Below, piece after piece: positions 1-6,680 of a DNA stretch of 11,369 nt; within the stretch, counting starts at the first letter, position 1, and the number at the start of each line of letters is the position of its first letter. The position numbers and the translations under genes were made by a program. Below the pieces are notes generated by a model. The model searched no databases, had not been told where the DNA came from, and saw nothing but the letters and a program-made list of their open reading frames with translations. The stretch lies in contig DAOWFT010000044.1 in assembly GCA_030637845.1 (NCBI GenBank), positions 1 through 11,369 on the forward strand, given 5' to 3'. Source of the DNA: Thalassospiraceae bacterium. Its GTDB lineage: Bacteria > Pseudomonadota > Alphaproteobacteria > Rhodospirillales > Magnetovibrionaceae.

Positions 1-45
1 AACCGATTTTACCGACCCGATATCTGTGATTATTCCTGTAAACAC
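1..45 (-). CDS. ribE: Riboflavin synthase alpha chain, N-terminal 15 codons (runs off the window)
   Basis: This is the start of riboflavin synthase (ribE; called ribC in E. coli), which dismutates two 6,7-dimethyl-8-ribityllumazine molecules into riboflavin. On the minus strand a GTG at 45-43 opens a frame reading MFTGIITDIGSVKSV up to the window edge. MFTGIITDIG is the characteristic N-terminus of the first lumazine-binding barrel of this family. An AAGG-containing Shine-Dalgarno-like stretch lies about 8-12 nt upstream, and ribD ends 31 nt upstream, so the two are probably co-transcribed. Only 15 codons are visible, so nothing can be said about the rest. The identification rests on the very conserved start plus the position directly after ribD. 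Confidence 0.85.
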   Translation of the reverse strand, partial: MFTGIITDIGSVKSV

Positions 46-76
46 CGTTTGCCGCCTTAACCTTATGCCTTGTTTG

Positions 77-1207
77 TTATGTGCACTTTTCATAAACCAT
101 GTAGGTATCGACCCCAAGAGTTCTCTTGTCCACCTCGGTAAAATTATTTATCAGCCATGGTTGCCCCGGCATTCTGGAATTCAGTTCGCCAAGCACTTCA
201 ACGCAACCCTGCCCCAGCTCAATGGGTGCCTCGAACCAGTATATGCGGTCCACCAGTCCCGCTTCCCAGAAGGCGCGGTTTATGCCGCCGCCTGCTTCCA
301 CCAGTACCCGGGTCATGCCTTCGGCCCCCAGATGACCTGCCAGCCAGCCAAGGCTGGGTCTTGAATTATTATCCAGTTCTTCTGCCACTATCACCCGTAC
401 GCCCATGTCTTCAAGGGCCGAACTTTTGTCGATGTCGCGGGCGGAAGAAGTAAAAATCCACAGCTCACCCTTATCAAGGGTGTTTAATATTTTCGCATCA
501 AGCGGAATGCGAAGCTGGCCGTCCAGCAGAATACGAACCGGGGTGGCATCAATCATTCCCGGCAACCGGCAGGTGTAGCGCGGATCATCCGCCAGCAAGG
601 TGCCAATGCCAAAAAGAACCGCGTCGTGGCTGGCCCGCAACATCTGCCCCATATTGCGTGCCACGGTTCCTGTAATGTCGGTTTTTGTTCCCGGGCTTGA
701 GGTGATGCAGCCGTCTTTTGATGCCGCCACCTTCAGCGAAAACATGGGTTTTTGTTTATTTATTAAATTAAAAAAACCGGCGTTGAGATATTTAGCATCA
801 ACCTCAAGGACGCCTTGGCTAACATCAATACCGGCGTTCATTAATTTTTGCACGCCACGACCCGCGGTTCTGGGGTCGGGGTCGGTGGTGGCAATTACCA
901 CCCGCTTTATGCCCGCATTAACAAGCGCGTCGGCGCACGGAGGGGTTTTTCCGCTGTGGGCACATGGTTCCAGCGTAACGTAAGCGGTTGCGCCTTGGGT
1001 GGCAGCACCTGCACGCTTTATGGCTTCGGTTTCTGCGTGGGGGCGGCCGCCGGGCTGGGTCCAGCCGCGACCAACAACACGACCATCATTTACAATAACG
1101 CAACCGACGGCAGGATTTGGCCAGACATTACCAAGACCGCGCCGGGCAAGGGCGATGGCACCCCGCATGAAGCGTCGGTCTTGTTCAATGTCTTTAGTCG
1201 TATTCAC
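77..1207 (-). CDS. ribD: Bifunctional diaminohydroxyphosphoribosylaminopyrimidine deaminase / 5-amino-6-(5-phosphoribosylamino)uracil reductase
   Basis: RibD catalyses the second and third steps of riboflavin synthesis in the cytoplasm: zinc-dependent deamination of the pyrimidine, then NADPH-dependent reduction of the ribosyl group. The N-terminal deaminase domain (about residues 8-150) has the zinc motif HAE (H57, E59) and PC-x5-TPPC (C82, C91). The C-terminal reductase domain (about 155-376) has LKVAASKDG, GIGTLLADDP and VEAGG near the end, as in the family. I choose the GTG at 1207, giving 376 aa, because the family normally has only about 10-15 residues before the ARRG helix; the longer frame to 1279 would lie inside nrdR. 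With this start the gene overlaps the end of nrdR by 14 nt, suggesting translational coupling. No strong Shine-Dalgarno is visible, and a TTG four codons upstream is possible. Confidence 0.95.
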   Translation of the reverse strand: MNTTKDIEQDRRFMRGAIALARRGLGNVWPNPAVGCVIVNDGRVVGRGWTQPGGRPHAETEAIKRAGAATQGATAYVTLEPCAHSGKTPPCADALVNAGIKRVVIATTDPDPRTAGRGVQKLMNAGIDVSQGVLEVDAKYLNAGFFNLINKQKPMFSLKVAASKDGCITSSPGTKTDITGTVARNMGQMLRASHDAVLFGIGTLLADDPRYTCRLPGMIDATPVRILLDGQLRIPLDAKILNTLDKGELWIFTSSARDIDKSSALEDMGVRVIVAEELDNNSRPSLGWLAGHLGAEGMTRVLVEAGGGINRAFWEAGLVDRIYWFEAPIELGQGCVEVLGELNSRMPGQPWLINNFTEVDKRTLGVDTYMVYEKCT

Positions 1208-1649
1208 CAAGATTACCAATAAATTCGTTGAATTCCCTGACTTCGTGGAAATCCTTGTACACGGAGGCAAAGCGCACATAGGCGATTTGATCGAGCTCGC
1301 GAAGGGTATTCATTATCATTTCGCCAATGACCTTGGTCGGGATTTCGTTTTCGCCCGATGTTTCCAACTGACGCTGGATGGAATTAACAATTCGCTCAAT
1401 TCGGTCCTGATCAACCGGACGCTTGCGCAGCGCTATATCCATCGAAACTTTTACCTTTTCACGATCAAATGGAACCTTGTCGCCGTTCCCCTTAATCACA
1501 ATCAACTCGCGCAACTGCACGCGTTCAAAGGTGGTAAAGCGCGATTCACAGGCGGGACAATAACGCCTGCGCCTTATGGCGGAATTATCTTCCGTCGGGC
1601 GTGAATCTTTTACCTGGGTGTCGTGATTTCCGCAAAAAGGGCAACGCAT
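1194..1649 (-). CDS. nrdR: Transcriptional repressor NrdR
   Basis: NrdR senses ATP/dATP and represses ribonucleotide reductase genes by binding NrdR boxes in their promoters. The 151-aa protein has the full family layout. An N-terminal zinc ribbon uses C3, C6, C31 and C34 (CPFC and CPAC), with an arginine-rich IRRRRYC stretch between them for DNA contact. An ATP-cone domain occupies about residues 49-139 (KGNGDKVPFDREK at its start). The length is standard. The ATG at 1649 is preceded by a GGA-centred ribosome site 7 nt away. It lies 31 nt after glyA and overlaps ribD, so it is the middle gene of the rpiB-glyA-nrdR-ribD-ribE operon. No ribonucleotide reductase gene is in the window, so its targets lie elsewhere. 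Confidence 0.97.
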   Translation of the reverse strand: MRCPFCGNHDTQVKDSRPTEDNSAIRRRRYCPACESRFTTFERVQLRELIVIKGNGDKVPFDREKVKVSMDIALRKRPVDQDRIERIVNSIQRQLETSGENEIPTKVIGEMIMNTLRELDQIAYVRFASVYKDFHEVREFNEFIGNLGEYD

Positions 1650-1680
1650 TGTCTTGTTCCATTCTTATGTAATATTTGGT

Positions 1681-2973
1681 TCACTTATAAATAGGAAAAC
1701 GTGAAAGTAGGTCTTTTACTTGTGCGGCAACCAGCTTTTCCGCACTTGTGTTGTCTTCGGGGTTTTCGGCCAATCCATCGAGGACCTGACAAACCAACTT
1801 GCCAACGGTCTTGAATTCATCTTCGCCAAAACCGCGTGTGGTTGCCGCCGGTGTGCCAAAGCGAACGCCGGATGTAACCATGGGTTTTTCCGTATCAAAC
1901 GGAATACCATTTTTGTTGCAGGTTATACCGGCGCGTTCCAATGATTTTTCAGCGGCATTTCCCTTAACCCCCTTGGGGCGAAGATCAACCAGCATAAGAT
2001 GGGTGTCGGTTCCGCCGGTTGTTATGTCATAACCGCCAGCAATCATTTCAGCCGCCAGCGTTTGTGCGTTTTTCACCACGCGCCCGGCATACTGTTTAAA
2101 TTCGTCGCTTAGTGCCTCGCCAAATGCAACCGCCTTGGCGGCAATAACGTGCATAAGCGGCCCGCCCTGAAGGCCGGGAAAAACAGCCGAGTTTATTTTT
2201 TTAGCTATGGCTTCGTCATTGGTAAGCACCATGCCGCCACGGGGGCCGCGCAGGGTCTTGTGCGTGGTGGTGGTGGTAATATCTGCTATGGGAACCGGGC
2301 TGGGGTGCAGTCCGGTAGCAACAAGACCGGCAAAATGCGCCATATCAACCATCAAATACGCACCGACCTCATCGGCAATAGCGCGGAAACGGGCAAAATC
2401 AATGTGCCGTGGATAGGCGGAGCCGCCGGCGATAATCATTTTCGGTTTATGTTCGCGGGCCAGCTTTTCAACCTCGTCAAAATCAATGGTGCAATCAGCC
2501 TCGCTAACGCCGTACTGAACCGCGTTAAACCATTTTCCCGATTGTGCCGGTGGGGCGCCGTGGGTCAGGTGGCCACCTGCGGCCAGGCTCATGCCCATAA
2601 TTGTATCGCCCGGTTGCAGCAGTGCCATGAACACTGCGCCATTGGCCTGCGCACCAGAATGGGGCTGAACATTTACAAATTCGGAACCAAAAAGTTTTTT
2701 GGCTCGCTCAATCGCAAGGTTTTCGGCAATGTCGACATATTCGCAACCGCCGTAATAGCGCCTGCCCGAGTAACCTTCGGCATATTTATTGGTAAGGACT
2801 GATCCTTGTGCTTCCATCACCGCACGTGAAACAATATTTTCCGATGCGATAAGTTCAATTTCGTCTCGTTGACGCCCCAGCTCCTTGTCGATGGCCGCCT
2901 TCAAATCAGGATCGGCATCGCTTAGATGTGCGGTAAAGAATTTTTCTATTTCGTTGTTTGCATAAGCACTCAT
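1681..2973 (-). CDS. glyA: Serine hydroxymethyltransferase
   Basis: GlyA is a cytoplasmic PLP enzyme that interconverts serine and glycine while loading tetrahydrofolate with a one-carbon unit. The 430-aa protein is full length. LIASEN lies at 41-46 and YAEGYSGRRYYGG at 64-76 (folate and substrate region). VDMAH holds D210, the expected partner of the PLP ring nitrogen, and TTTTTHKTLRGPRGG carries the PLP lysine K239. The ATG at 2973 fits the family start, with about 10 more N-terminal residues than E. coli GlyA. The best ribosome-site candidate, AGGA, sits rather far upstream (about 12 nt). It starts 24 nt after the rpiB stop and ends 31 nt before nrdR. No glycine riboswitch could fit in the short upstream spacer. 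Confidence 0.98.
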   Translation of the reverse strand: MSAYANNEIEKFFTAHLSDADPDLKAAIDKELGRQRDEIELIASENIVSRAVMEAQGSVLTNKYAEGYSGRRYYGGCEYVDIAENLAIERAKKLFGSEFVNVQPHSGAQANGAVFMALLQPGDTIMGMSLAAGGHLTHGAPPAQSGKWFNAVQYGVSEADCTIDFDEVEKLAREHKPKMIIAGGSAYPRHIDFARFRAIADEVGAYLMVDMAHFAGLVATGLHPSPVPIADITTTTTHKTLRGPRGGMVLTNDEAIAKKINSAVFPGLQGGPLMHVIAAKAVAFGEALSDEFKQYAGRVVKNAQTLAAEMIAGGYDITTGGTDTHLMLVDLRPKGVKGNAAEKSLERAGITCNKNGIPFDTEKPMVTSGVRFGTPAATTRGFGEDEFKTVGKLVCQVLDGLAENPEDNTSAEKLVAAQVKDLLSRFPIYK

Positions 2974-2997
2974 GGGGAGGATTTTTCCTATATCTAA

Positions 2998-3450
2998 TCA
3001 GGGATTACTAAGTTTATCTACGCGACGCTGGTGACGACCGCCTTCAAAATCGGTTGAAAGAAATGTTTTTAGGCAATCAACCGCAAGGTCCGGCCCGATC
3101 ATACGCCCGCCAAAACAAATTACGTTGGCGTCGTTGTGTTCACGGCAAAGACGCGCACCGGTTGCATCATGGATAAGTGCTGCGCGAATATGAGCAAAGC
3201 GATTGGCGGCAATGGATATTCCGATGCCGCTGCCGCATATCAAAACGCCGCGCCCGGCACGACCGTCTTTTAGTGCTTCGGCTACGGCGTAGCCAAATTC
3301 AGGATAATCAACCGAATCTGTGGTATCGGTTCCAAGGTTCAATACCGTATGGCCTTCGGCCTGCATGAAATCTACAAGCTCTTGCTTAAGGCCCAATCCG
3401 CCGTGATCGCAGGCGATGGCGATGGTGTCGTTTGGGGTGTCTTTTGACAT
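2998..3450 (-). CDS. rpiB: Ribose-5-phosphate isomerase B
   Basis: RpiB interconverts ribose 5-phosphate and ribulose 5-phosphate in the pentose phosphate pathway. Ribulose 5-phosphate is itself a riboflavin precursor, which suits its place at the head of a riboflavin operon. The 150-aa protein shows ACDHGG (13-18), the catalytic-base motif CGSGIG (C72), REHNDANV with H105, and GGRHQRR near the C-terminus, as expected for the LacAB/RpiB family. The frame continues upstream to 3609, but the family starts just before the first beta-strand. The ATG at 3450 also has a strong AGGAAG ribosome site 7 nt upstream, so the extra 53 residues are rejected. It is the first gene of the operon, 159 nt downstream of the small unknown gene, with a candidate promoter in that gap. 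Confidence 0.96.
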   Translation of the reverse strand: MSKDTPNDTIAIACDHGGLGLKQELVDFMQAEGHTVLNLGTDTTDSVDYPEFGYAVAEALKDGRAGRGVLICGSGIGISIAANRFAHIRAALIHDATGARLCREHNDANVICFGGRMIGPDLAVDCLKTFLSTDFEGGRHQRRVDKLSNP

Positions 3451-3492
3451 TGGTTCGCTTCCTGTGTTTTTGACCCTATAATTCAAGCGACT

Positions 3493-3522
3493 TTGATACC
3501 ATATCTCGAATCCAAATGCCAA
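3493..3522 (-). promoter_or_regulatory. Candidate sigma-70 promoter for the rpiB-glyA-nrdR-rib operon
   Basis: On the minus strand a TTGGCA (3522-3517, 5 of 6 matches to the -35 consensus) is followed after 18 nt by TATCAA (3498-3493, 4 of 6). The implied transcript would start about 35-40 nt before the rpiB ATG. The call is by eye and based only on hexamer matches. Transcription could also come through from the upstream small gene. Confidence 0.35.
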
Positions 3523-3609
3523 GCGGGCACAAGCACTCGGGGCTGGGGCTTTATCTAGGGGGTTCAAAATAGGGGAAAAAAGATACTTAACACAATGCTT
3601 AAGGGGCAC

Positions 3610-3873
3610 TCAAACCAGCATATCGCCACTGTTTTCGCCTGATTGACTGCCTTTTTTCTTGGAAATAACGTAGGCCAGTTTTCGTGCCGCCAGTCGTTTT
3701 ATGGCCTCCTCGCCATATCTGGGGTCGGCAACCATTATGACCTCGGTTCCGGTTTTTGGGTCTATGGCGGTTACCCGCAAAATATTGCCAACCGGGCGAA
3801 ATTCAAACAAAATCTCTTGAAGCCCCCCCGGTAATGCGGTCTTTCTGGGCTTGCTTGATGGTGGTCTTGCCAT
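3610..3873 (-). CDS. Small basic protein of unknown function (resembles the alphaproteobacterial DUF6898 type)
   Basis: This 87-aa protein has a basic, proline-rich N-terminus (MARPPSSKPRK). A compact core follows at about residues 18-72 with alternating hydrophobic residues: EILFEFRPVGN, LRVTAIDPKTGTEV, MVADPRYGEEAIKRLAARKLAYV. It ends in a Lys/Ser/Gly-rich tail. No signal peptide, membrane helix or cysteine is present, so it is probably cytoplasmic. The core (EFxxVG, VxAIDPxTGxEV, DPxxGEEAxKRxAxRKL) looks to me like the small DUF6898 family of Rhodospirillales; that is recollection, not a search. The ATG at 3873 has only a distant AGGA, but no better start exists. It lies in the same direction as rpiB, 159 nt upstream, and divergent from hemB. 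The pattern of conserved-looking core residues argues that it is a real gene. Function unknown. Confidence 0.8.
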   Translation of the reverse strand: MARPPSSKPRKTALPGGLQEILFEFRPVGNILRVTAIDPKTGTEVIMVADPRYGEEAIKRLAARKLAYVISKKKGSQSGENSGDMLV

Positions 3874-3893
3874 AATTAAAGCACTTTTCCTGA

Positions 3894-3922
3894 TTTATAC
3901 TGTTTTCACCTTCACAAGGTGA
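3894..3922 (-). promoter_or_regulatory. Promoter of the small unknown gene overlapped by a 7-bp inverted repeat
   Basis: A TATAAA (minus strand, 3899-3894) makes a good -10 element about 21 nt before the ATG of the 87-aa gene. At 17 nt spacing the -35 would be TCACCT (3922-3917), a poor match. A perfect inverted repeat, TCACCTT-CAC-AAGGTGA, spans 3906-3922 and covers exactly this spacer and -35 region. That placement is what a repressor or activator operator would have. As DNA it could also form a hairpin, but no T-run follows, so it is not a terminator. The site also lies in the upstream region of divergent hemB. Confidence 0.4.
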
Positions 3923-3947
3923 CGGTGATATAAGGGTAACCACCAAC

Positions 3948-3993
3948 ATTTATTTGGCAATATTTATTTGGCTTTGACGTACATGGCTATATT
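3948..3993 (+). promoter_or_regulatory. hemB upstream region: 11-bp direct repeat and a candidate -10 box
   Basis: The sequence ATTTATTTGGC occurs twice, at 3948-3958 and 3962-3972, with a 14-nt period. A TATATT (3988-3993, 5 of 6 matches to a -10 box) follows and would start transcription about 36 nt before the hemB start. No good -35 lies at the right spacing, so an activator bound to the repeats is conceivable. The evidence is weak. Confidence 0.25.
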
Positions 3994-4035
3994 CTTTAAC
4001 CACATAAATCACAATAAAGAACAGAAAGCAGAGAT

Positions 4036-5043
4036 TTGTCCAATAAACCACCACTAACCGGCGATTTCCCCCTTACCCGTATGCGGCGCAACCGCAATGA
4101 TGATTGGGGCCGTAGGCTGGTATCGGAAACACGATTAAGCGTGAATGATATTATCTGGCCGCTTTTTGTAATTGAAGGCAACGATGTATCGGAAAAAGTA
4201 AGCTCAATGCCGGGAGTGGAAAAACTTTCCATAGACCGGGTGGTCAAAGCCGCAGGGCAAGCGGTTGATCTGGGTATTCCAGCCATAGCCATTTTTCCCA
4301 ACACCGATGCCAAGCTTAAAACCCCTGACGCGGTTGAGGCGTTTAATCCTGACAACCTTGTTTGCCGAACCGTTAGCGCAATTAAATCGGCACATCCGGA
4401 TATTGGCATTATCTGCGATGTTGCGCTTGACCCATATAATTCCGACGGCCATGACGGGCTTGTTCGTGAAGGTAAGGTATTAAACGACGAAACTGTCGAT
4501 GTGCTTTGCAAGCAGGCGGTGGTTCAAGCCAAAGCCGGATGTGATATAATTGCGCCTTCGGATATGATGGATGGCCGGACCAAGGCAATACGTCAGGCGC
4601 TTGACGGCGAAGGTTTTCAGGATGTGCGCATTCTTTCCTACGCGGCAAAATACGCTTCAGCATTTTACGGCCCCTTCCGTGATGCGGTTGGTTCCGGTGG
4701 CGCGCTAAAGGGTGATAAAAAAACCTATCAAATGGATCCCGCCAATAGCGATGAAGCACTGCGCGAAGTTGCGATGGATATTAGCGAAGGCGCAGACATG
4801 ATAATGGTAAAGCCGGGAATGCCGTATTTGGATATTATAAGCCGCATTAAAAGCACGTTCGCCATGCCGACCATTGCCTATCAGGTATCAGGCGAATATG
4901 CGATGATGCACGCAGCCGCCGCCAACGGCTGGCTCGACCTTGATCTGGCAATGATGGAAAGCCTGGGCGCATTCAAACGCGCCGGCGCAGACGCGGTGTT
5001 TACGTATTTTGCGCCGGTTGTTGCGAAAAAACTTCTCGGGTAA
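4036..5043 (+). CDS. hemB: Delta-aminolevulinic acid dehydratase (porphobilinogen synthase)
   Basis: HemB condenses two 5-aminolevulinate molecules to porphobilinogen, the second committed step of tetrapyrrole (heme) synthesis, as a cytoplasmic octamer. The 335-aa protein has the two catalytic lysines, K205 in SYAAKYAS and K259 in MVKPG, plus APSDMMDGR (173-181) and SAFYGPFRDAVGS. The metal loop (about 127-141, CDVALDPYNSDGHDG) has aspartates in place of the three cysteines of the zinc enzyme, so it is predicted to be of the magnesium-dependent type. The start is a TTG at 4036: an in-frame stop lies at 4015, and the next start, an ATG at 4081, would remove the TRMRRNR arm that family members extend about 15 residues beyond. 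No clear ribosome site precedes the TTG. It converges on cheW with 8 nt between stops. Confidence 0.96.
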   Translation: MSNKPPLTGDFPLTRMRRNRNDDWGRRLVSETRLSVNDIIWPLFVIEGNDVSEKVSSMPGVEKLSIDRVVKAAGQAVDLGIPAIAIFPNTDAKLKTPDAVEAFNPDNLVCRTVSAIKSAHPDIGIICDVALDPYNSDGHDGLVREGKVLNDETVDVLCKQAVVQAKAGCDIIAPSDMMDGRTKAIRQALDGEGFQDVRILSYAAKYASAFYGPFRDAVGSGGALKGDKKTYQMDPANSDEALREVAMDISEGADMIMVKPGMPYLDIISRIKSTFAMPTIAYQVSGEYAMMHAAAANGWLDLDLAMMESLGAFKRAGADAVFTYFAPVVAKKLLG

Positions 5044-5051
5044 ATAAAAAA

Positions 5052-5702
5052 TCAGGACATGGACGAGAAATCAAGCAGACGGTCCACATCAAGCACAACC
5101 ATCAACTTGCCTTCAAGCCTGTAAACACCGCCTGCAAATTCGCGCCAAACCGGATCCAAGGTGCCGGGGTTGCCCTCGTAGTTTTTCTTGGAAAGTGGAA
5201 TAACATCGCCAACGCTGTCAACCAGCAGTGTATATAGCTCGTTATGGTGTTCCACCGTTACGGCCATCATGTGGTTGTGTTTTTTGCGTTTGATTTCCTC
5301 AATCGCATCGACCTCTACGTTTTCGGCGGCAGTTTCGGTTTCTTCTTCGGAGTCGGCTGATACCGAATCTGTGCCCTCATCTTTTTCATCGGAATCACTT
5401 ATGTCCGCATCAGCGGCCTTTGATTCATCTTCTTCGTTGATGGCGCGGCTTTCAAGCCCAAGGCGCACACGGACATCAATAACCGTAACTATGCGACCAC
5501 GAAGGTTGATTGATCCGCGTACCTCGGGTGGGGCCAGCGGAACAGAGGCAATGCTTTCAGGAAGCAGTATGTCCTGAACGATAAGCACCGGAATGCCAAA
5601 CAACTGTCCGGCGATATTAAATGTCACAAACTCGGTGGTTTCTTCTCCACCTGCAGCATCAATTTCGCTGGAGTCTGCAGCAACAAGAGCCTGACCCGTC
5701 AT
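5052..5702 (-). CDS. cheW: Chemotaxis coupling protein CheW with a long acidic insert
   Basis: CheW couples membrane chemoreceptors to the CheA kinase. The 216-aa protein has the CheW beta-barrel fold in two blocks. The first is EFVTFNIAGQLFGIPV...INLRGRIVTVIDVRVRLGL (24-83). The second is MMAVTVEHHNELYTLLVDSVGDVIPL...YRLEGKLMVVLDVDRLLDF (145-212). Between them, about residues 86-136, is an insert with more than 20 Asp/Glu in about 50 residues. Ordinary CheW proteins of about 160 aa have only a short loop there. A 22-residue N-terminal tail precedes the fold. The ATG at 5702 has an excellent GAGGAG ribosome site 8 nt upstream. No cheA, cheY or receptor gene is nearby, so it is an orphan gene, although motAB lie 3.3 kb away. 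The insert is in frame and uninterrupted. Confidence 0.93.
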   Translation of the reverse strand: MTGQALVAADSSEIDAAGGEETTEFVTFNIAGQLFGIPVLIVQDILLPESIASVPLAPPEVRGSINLRGRIVTVIDVRVRLGLESRAINEEDESKAADADISDSDEKDEGTDSVSADSEEETETAAENVEVDAIEEIKRKKHNHMMAVTVEHHNELYTLLVDSVGDVIPLSKKNYEGNPGTLDPVWREFAGGVYRLEGKLMVVLDVDRLLDFSSMS

Positions 5703-5791
5703 AAATAATACTCCTCAAAAACCAACTGACTAAACTACCAATACACACATGGGCAATGCCAAGATACATTTCCACCGCTATTCATAGATTG

Positions 5792-5819
5792 ATTTTAAGT
5801 CTAACCCGAAGGAAGGCAA
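5792..5819 (-). promoter_or_regulatory. Candidate sigma-70 promoter for cheW
   Basis: On the minus strand TTGCCT (5819-5814, 4 of 6 matches) and TAAAAT (5797-5792, 5 of 6) are separated by 16 nt. This gives a 5' leader of roughly 80 nt before the cheW ATG. No sigma-28-type flagellar promoter was seen in the spacer. The call is by eye. Confidence 0.4.
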
Positions 5820-5860
5820 GCAACAACTGCGTGATTAACCAAGGGTTTTCACTCCCCGAT

Positions 5861-5875
5861 AGCGTAAATTACGCT
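5861..5875. promoter_or_regulatory. Perfect 15-bp dyad, possible operator
   Basis: AGCGTAAATTACGCT is a perfect inverted repeat with 7-bp arms and one central base. It sits about 73 nt upstream of the -10 box of the lipoprotein gene and about 40 nt upstream of the cheW -35 candidate, so it could serve either gene. The arms nearly touch, so it would not form a normal hairpin; protein binding as a dimer site is the more natural reading. The regulator is unknown. Confidence 0.35.
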
Positions 5876-5930
5876 TAAAAGGCTCATATAAACCCCTGTG
5901 ATAGAGGTTGTTTAACCACGCTCAATCTGA

Positions 5931-5939
5931 TGCTATAGT
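5931..5939 (+). promoter_or_regulatory. Extended -10 promoter for the BON lipoprotein gene
   Basis: TGCTATAGT matches the extended -10 form (TGn followed by TATAGT, 5 of 6). The -35 at 17 nt spacing (TTTAAC, 5911-5916) is weak, as is common with extended -10 promoters. Transcription would begin near 5946, about 60 nt before the ATG at 6006, and may run on into the threonine ammonia-lyase gene. Confidence 0.45.
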
Positions 5940-6005
5940 TAGCTTAAGTTGTTAATAACAAGGAAAAACTACCTCATAAACCTTAAAATACGGAGAAAGC
6001 TTAAG

Positions 6006-6653
6006 ATGCGCTCACTGTTCAATATCAACTCGCGTGGAACAATTAACATTTTGGGTGGTCTTGTCGCCCTGCTGGCTTTAAGCGCGTGCGGAACCCAGGT
6101 GATTATTACGGAAACGGCCAAGGCCGCTTTTGAAGATCGTCTAACCGAAGAGCAGGTAGTGGATGCCAAAATCAAAGCGAGCATAATCAATCGCATCATC
6201 AAAATCGATAAAGGGCTGGTTCTGGATGTCAGTGTTGATGTATGGAAAACCCGCGTAATGATGACCGGCACCCTATCCGATGCCAATGTTAGAAACTCGG
6301 TAATTCGCGCCGCACAAGAAGACACCCGTATTAGTGATTTTTACAACAATATTCATATCGTTTCAGAGGCAGAGCAATCCCAGCGTCGTGACTGGATGGA
6401 CAAAGCCAAATCAGGCGGACAAACAGTTTCTGATGTTGTTAGCGATGTGTGGATTGAAACAAAAATTAGCGCACAATTAATTTCCGAAGAAGGCGTTACC
6501 TCGGTCAATTATCGCTGGCGTTCGGTTCTTGGTTCGGTTTATTTAATTGGTGAGGCATCGACCTCCAGTGAAATGAACAAGGTTCTGGATATAATAAGCG
6601 CAACCAAGGGCGTTAAATCCGTTAAATCACACGCCCTGCTTGGTTCAGGGTAA
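6006..6653 (+). CDS. Lipoprotein with two BON domains (OsmY/DolP-like)
   Basis: This is a 215-aa envelope lipoprotein. A signal peptide (residues 1-27) ends in the lipobox LSAC, with C28 as the lipidated cysteine. The next residue is glycine, so outer-membrane sorting is likely. Two BON domains follow, at about 52-120 (DAKIKASI...GTLSD...IHIV) and about 145-213 (ETKISAQL...GEAST...VKSHALL). The second is the better match. BON proteins such as OsmY and DolP act in the periplasm, binding phospholipid or supporting envelope integrity. The ATG at 6006 is chosen over an upstream TTG at 5949 because it starts a standard signal peptide and has GGAG 10 nt upstream. The threonine ammonia-lyase gene follows after 27 nt. 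Family assignment is firm; the exact role is unknown. Confidence 0.88.
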   Translation: MRSLFNINSRGTINILGGLVALLALSACGTQVIITETAKAAFEDRLTEEQVVDAKIKASIINRIIKIDKGLVLDVSVDVWKTRVMMTGTLSDANVRNSVIRAAQEDTRISDFYNNIHIVSEAEQSQRRDWMDKAKSGGQTVSDVVSDVWIETKISAQLISEEGVTSVNYRWRSVLGSVYLIGEASTSSEMNKVLDIISATKGVKSVKSHALLGSG

Positions 6654-6680
6654 CAGTCTTTTAAGGATCTCCCTCAAGTC

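Larger units (their letters stand above)
5703..6005. other. Divergent spacer between cheW and the BON lipoprotein gene
   Basis: This 303-nt AT-rich stretch has no gene I can support; the longest ATG frame I noticed on the plus strand, at 5749, is only 12 codons. It holds candidate promoters for both flanking genes, a 15-bp perfect dyad at 5861-5875, and an imperfect stem-loop at 5891-5909 (AACC-c-CT, loop GTGAT, AG-a-GGTT). Confidence 0.8.

Noticed and set aside
999..1604. 201-codon plus-strand frame opposite ribD and nrdR
   Set aside because: It runs antisense across two clearly real genes and reads as biased composition with no motif.
2149..2802. 217-codon open frame on the plus strand opposite glyA
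   Set aside because: It lies wholly antisense to a full-length glyA with intact active-site motifs; its translation has no recognisable family pattern and is explained by codon bias of the real gene.
3576..3603. CTTAA-loop-TTAAG hairpin followed by six T on the minus strand, after the 87-aa gene
   Set aside because: The stem is only 5 bp with one G-C pair and an 8-nt loop, too weak to call as an intrinsic terminator, though the T-run makes it worth remembering.
3451..3609. 53-residue N-terminal extension of RpiB
   Set aside because: The family starts at the later ATG, which has a strong AGGAAG ribosome site, and the extension covers the probable promoter.
5188..5577. 129-codon serine-rich plus-strand frame opposite cheW
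   Set aside because: The serine runs are the mirror of the acidic GAA/GAT-rich insert in cheW; no ribosome site or family signature.
5735..5765. Sigma-54-like TTGGCATTGC on the minus strand upstream of cheW
   Set aside because: The GC element is not at the required 10-nt distance from GG, so it does not fit a -24/-12 promoter.
5949..6005. Upstream TTG start for the BON lipoprotein
   Set aside because: It would bury the signal peptide behind 19 extra residues; the ATG at 6006 gives a standard lipoprotein signal and has a ribosome site.
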